A stretch of DNA of 24,389 nucleotides from CAYNNP01 sp964398215 (GTDB lineage Bacteria > Planctomycetota > Planctomycetia > Pirellulales > Pirellulaceae): positions 1 through 24,389 of the forward strand of contig CAYNNP010000078.1 in the NCBI GenBank assembly GCA_964398215.1, given 5' to 3'. A model generated the notes under the pieces. The model was not told the origin of the DNA. It did not search any database and saw only the letters and a list, made by a program, of their open reading frames with translations. Each line of letters begins with the position of its first letter. Positions within the stretch are counted from its first letter, which is position 1. Of the stretch, positions 20,601 to 23,600 are shown one piece after another. Made by a program: the position numbers and the translations under genes.

Positions 20601-23600
20601 ACTCAATCGTAAATTCTCGTGTCGCCAGTTGGCCAGCAATCACCGAAAGTCAACTTACCGAGTTGACGACACTGGATGCTTCTACCACAACAAATCCAAT
20701 TGTCCTTCCGTCGCAAGACACGTACGTTGCCGTCACGGAATCCAACGACGACAATGGCAACAATGAAGCTTTATGGTCGATCGGAATTGGATCATTTACG
20801 CGAATCCCGCTCATTCGGTTTAACGTTCCTTCCGTCGACCGTGTCGTAGAAGACGCAACTTTGGAGTTGACCGTAAGGTCGACACAGTCCAATTCACCTT
20901 CGCCCATTCAGCTCTTTGCGTTCGGGCAGAATTGGAACGAATCATCAACCTGGAACGATCTTGGCGGACTCACGTCCTCTGATTTTGGCGGTCCCGCGTT
21001 AGACGTGCAAACGGTGACATTCGATCCAGCGGACCCTAGCACGCATAAAATTCGTTTTACAGTTCCCGCAGAACTCATCCAACAATGGATCGATGATCCG
21101 TCCTCGAATCATGGGTTAGCTCTGGTTAACACAATTGGTGCTGGCGGCGATGTTACATTTTGGAGTCGCGAGACTTCTCCTGGGCCTCGACTAGTTCTCT
21201 CGAACTCAATTGAGAATTCTGATCTGTCGGAGATCGCAAAAATTGAAAACGGATCACAACGATTCCCGTTCTTAGAGAGCCTGGATCTCAGCGGAAATCA
21301 GCTTCTCACCGATGTGTCACCTTTATCGGATCTGAATAACTTACGTGAACTTCGTTTGGATGGCACGCAAGTCGAACCTGCGTCTCCCGTCACTTTGGAA
21401 ACGCTGGGACTTCTGCCACTTGAAACTTTGACCTTGCCAGTCGACGAGATTCCTGCGGGTACTGATTTAGCGGTCGTTGAGGGCTCCATATTCTCCACGG
21501 ATGTTAGTAACGGGAGCCTTGAAATCGTCGCTTCAACCGACGGGCAGTTCCCTCGTGCATCGGTACCGACTGCTGTGCTTGATGGACAGTCTTCCATCAC
21601 GTCCACGTTTTGGCTAAGGACGTCGAAAACAGGACCACAGGGAATCGTCAGTGCGGCTCATGGATCGCTAACCAATGGGTACACAATTCTCTTTCCGAAT
21701 GATGACACGCTGAACATTTTCGAGAACAATTCAACGATAGCATCCTTTGCGCTGCCAGAATCAATTGCCGACAATCAATATCATCACTTTGCGGTAACGC
21801 GAGACACCACCGAAGCTGAAGTTTCGCTCTACCTTGACGGCGAGCTAGTTGGCACAGTAACTTCTTCGCAAACTGGTACGCTCAGCGCTGACTACATTGC
21901 GCTGGGGCAGGATCAGGATGATACGGCGCCGAATACTGCTTACGACCCAACAGATGGAACTGTCGGCAGCCTGGACGATGTTCGTTTCTACTCACGGGTA
22001 TTATCTGCTTCTGAAGTCCTCGATGAATTCAATGGGACGGTTCCTCGGCAAGACCTGATTGCGGAATTTAGATTCACGGACGGAACCGCTACGACGACGC
22101 GAGACAGCTCAGGCAACGGATATGACGCAACGCTCGTTGACGGAGCCTTTGTTCAATCGACAGCTCTTGACTGGAGTGTTTCAGGCGCGGTTAACGTCGG
22201 CCAGACTGCCGGCCCGATTTCATTCAACGCAGCAACTGAGGGAACGGCGTTGGTCACCGCCTTCGATGGCAAGAACAATGTCCAGTTCCCAGTGATCATT
22301 CGGAAAGAAAACGTCGCACCGACCATCGATAGCGTGCCGAGTCTGACGGGAATCAACGAAGGTCAAACCATCAGCGTCGGTACGCCGACGATCGGCACTG
22401 ACTATCAACTGCCAATCCTGGTCGATGGAAGTAGCATTGGGAACGTTGACATCAGCGATGCAAACTCAAGTGACGTTGCCAATATCGTCACAACCGCAAC
22501 GATCACTGATCCACTGGGCGTCAAGACGAGCCTAATTCACCATGCACTCGAGTTTGATGATGACGCCATTGAGCTTTCAAATCGAGCACTCAGTGGCGCG
22601 ACAAATGTTACGACGGCATTCTGGCTCAAGACTTCCGAACCGGGAGCGCAAACGATTCTGAGCGGTGCGAATGATTCCGAAACCAATGAGTTTTTGATCG
22701 AGCTTATCAGCGGCACTGAACTTCAGATCACCGTAAACGGGAACAGTGTTTCCTGGACCGGGTTAACCCTGGATGACGGTATTTATCGCCACCTAGCCAT
22801 CACGCGCAATATGGCGACCGGCCTAGCGGAGCTATTCATCAACGGTCAGTCGCAAGGCGTTCCGCAAGTACTCAGTGGTCAACAGCCACTGGAGATCGAC
22901 CTTGGCAGGTTGGTTTTGGGTCAAACGCAACTCGCGGTTGGCGGACATTTTGAAGCGAACAAGTCACTGGTTGCCTCTTTGGACGAATTTGCGATTTGGG
23001 ACCGGGCACTTTCGGGGCAGGAGATTGCCGACCTGATCGATGGTGAATTGAACACCGCCGACTCGACATTACGACTTTACCTACCGTTTGATGAAGGTGC
23101 TGGAAGAATCACCACAGACCGCGGTCCGCTTGGGTTAGATGTTTCTTTGGCTGAAAGCCCTGGCTTCTACGAAGATGGGTCGATCACATCGTTTCGGAAC
23201 GAGCCAATTCTGTACTTGCCTTTTGATGGCGCAGCGGCAGAAACGACCAGTCCAAACTTGGGGACGCTCGGTTCCGACTTCGACGCTGTTCTGCCAGCGA
23301 GTGGTGTCAGTGGAGGCATTTTAGGTCAGGTTCAAAATGCAATCCAATTCACCAGTCCCGCGGTCGTCACCTTAGAACAACAGTTACCAACCGGCATCGC
23401 CAATTCCAACGGTTCGTTTTCAGTGGAGTTCTGGTTCAACGTTGATGAATCGAGCAGCGCAGCGCAGTTGCTTTTCCAGGCGAGTGACCCCTCGGACAGT
23501 CAATTCTCTGTGCAAATCACTCCTCTAGGCAGGTTAGCGATCGGCGGGGACATTTCCGGATTTCACGACACTGATTTTTTAGTTTCGCCGGATACTTGGT

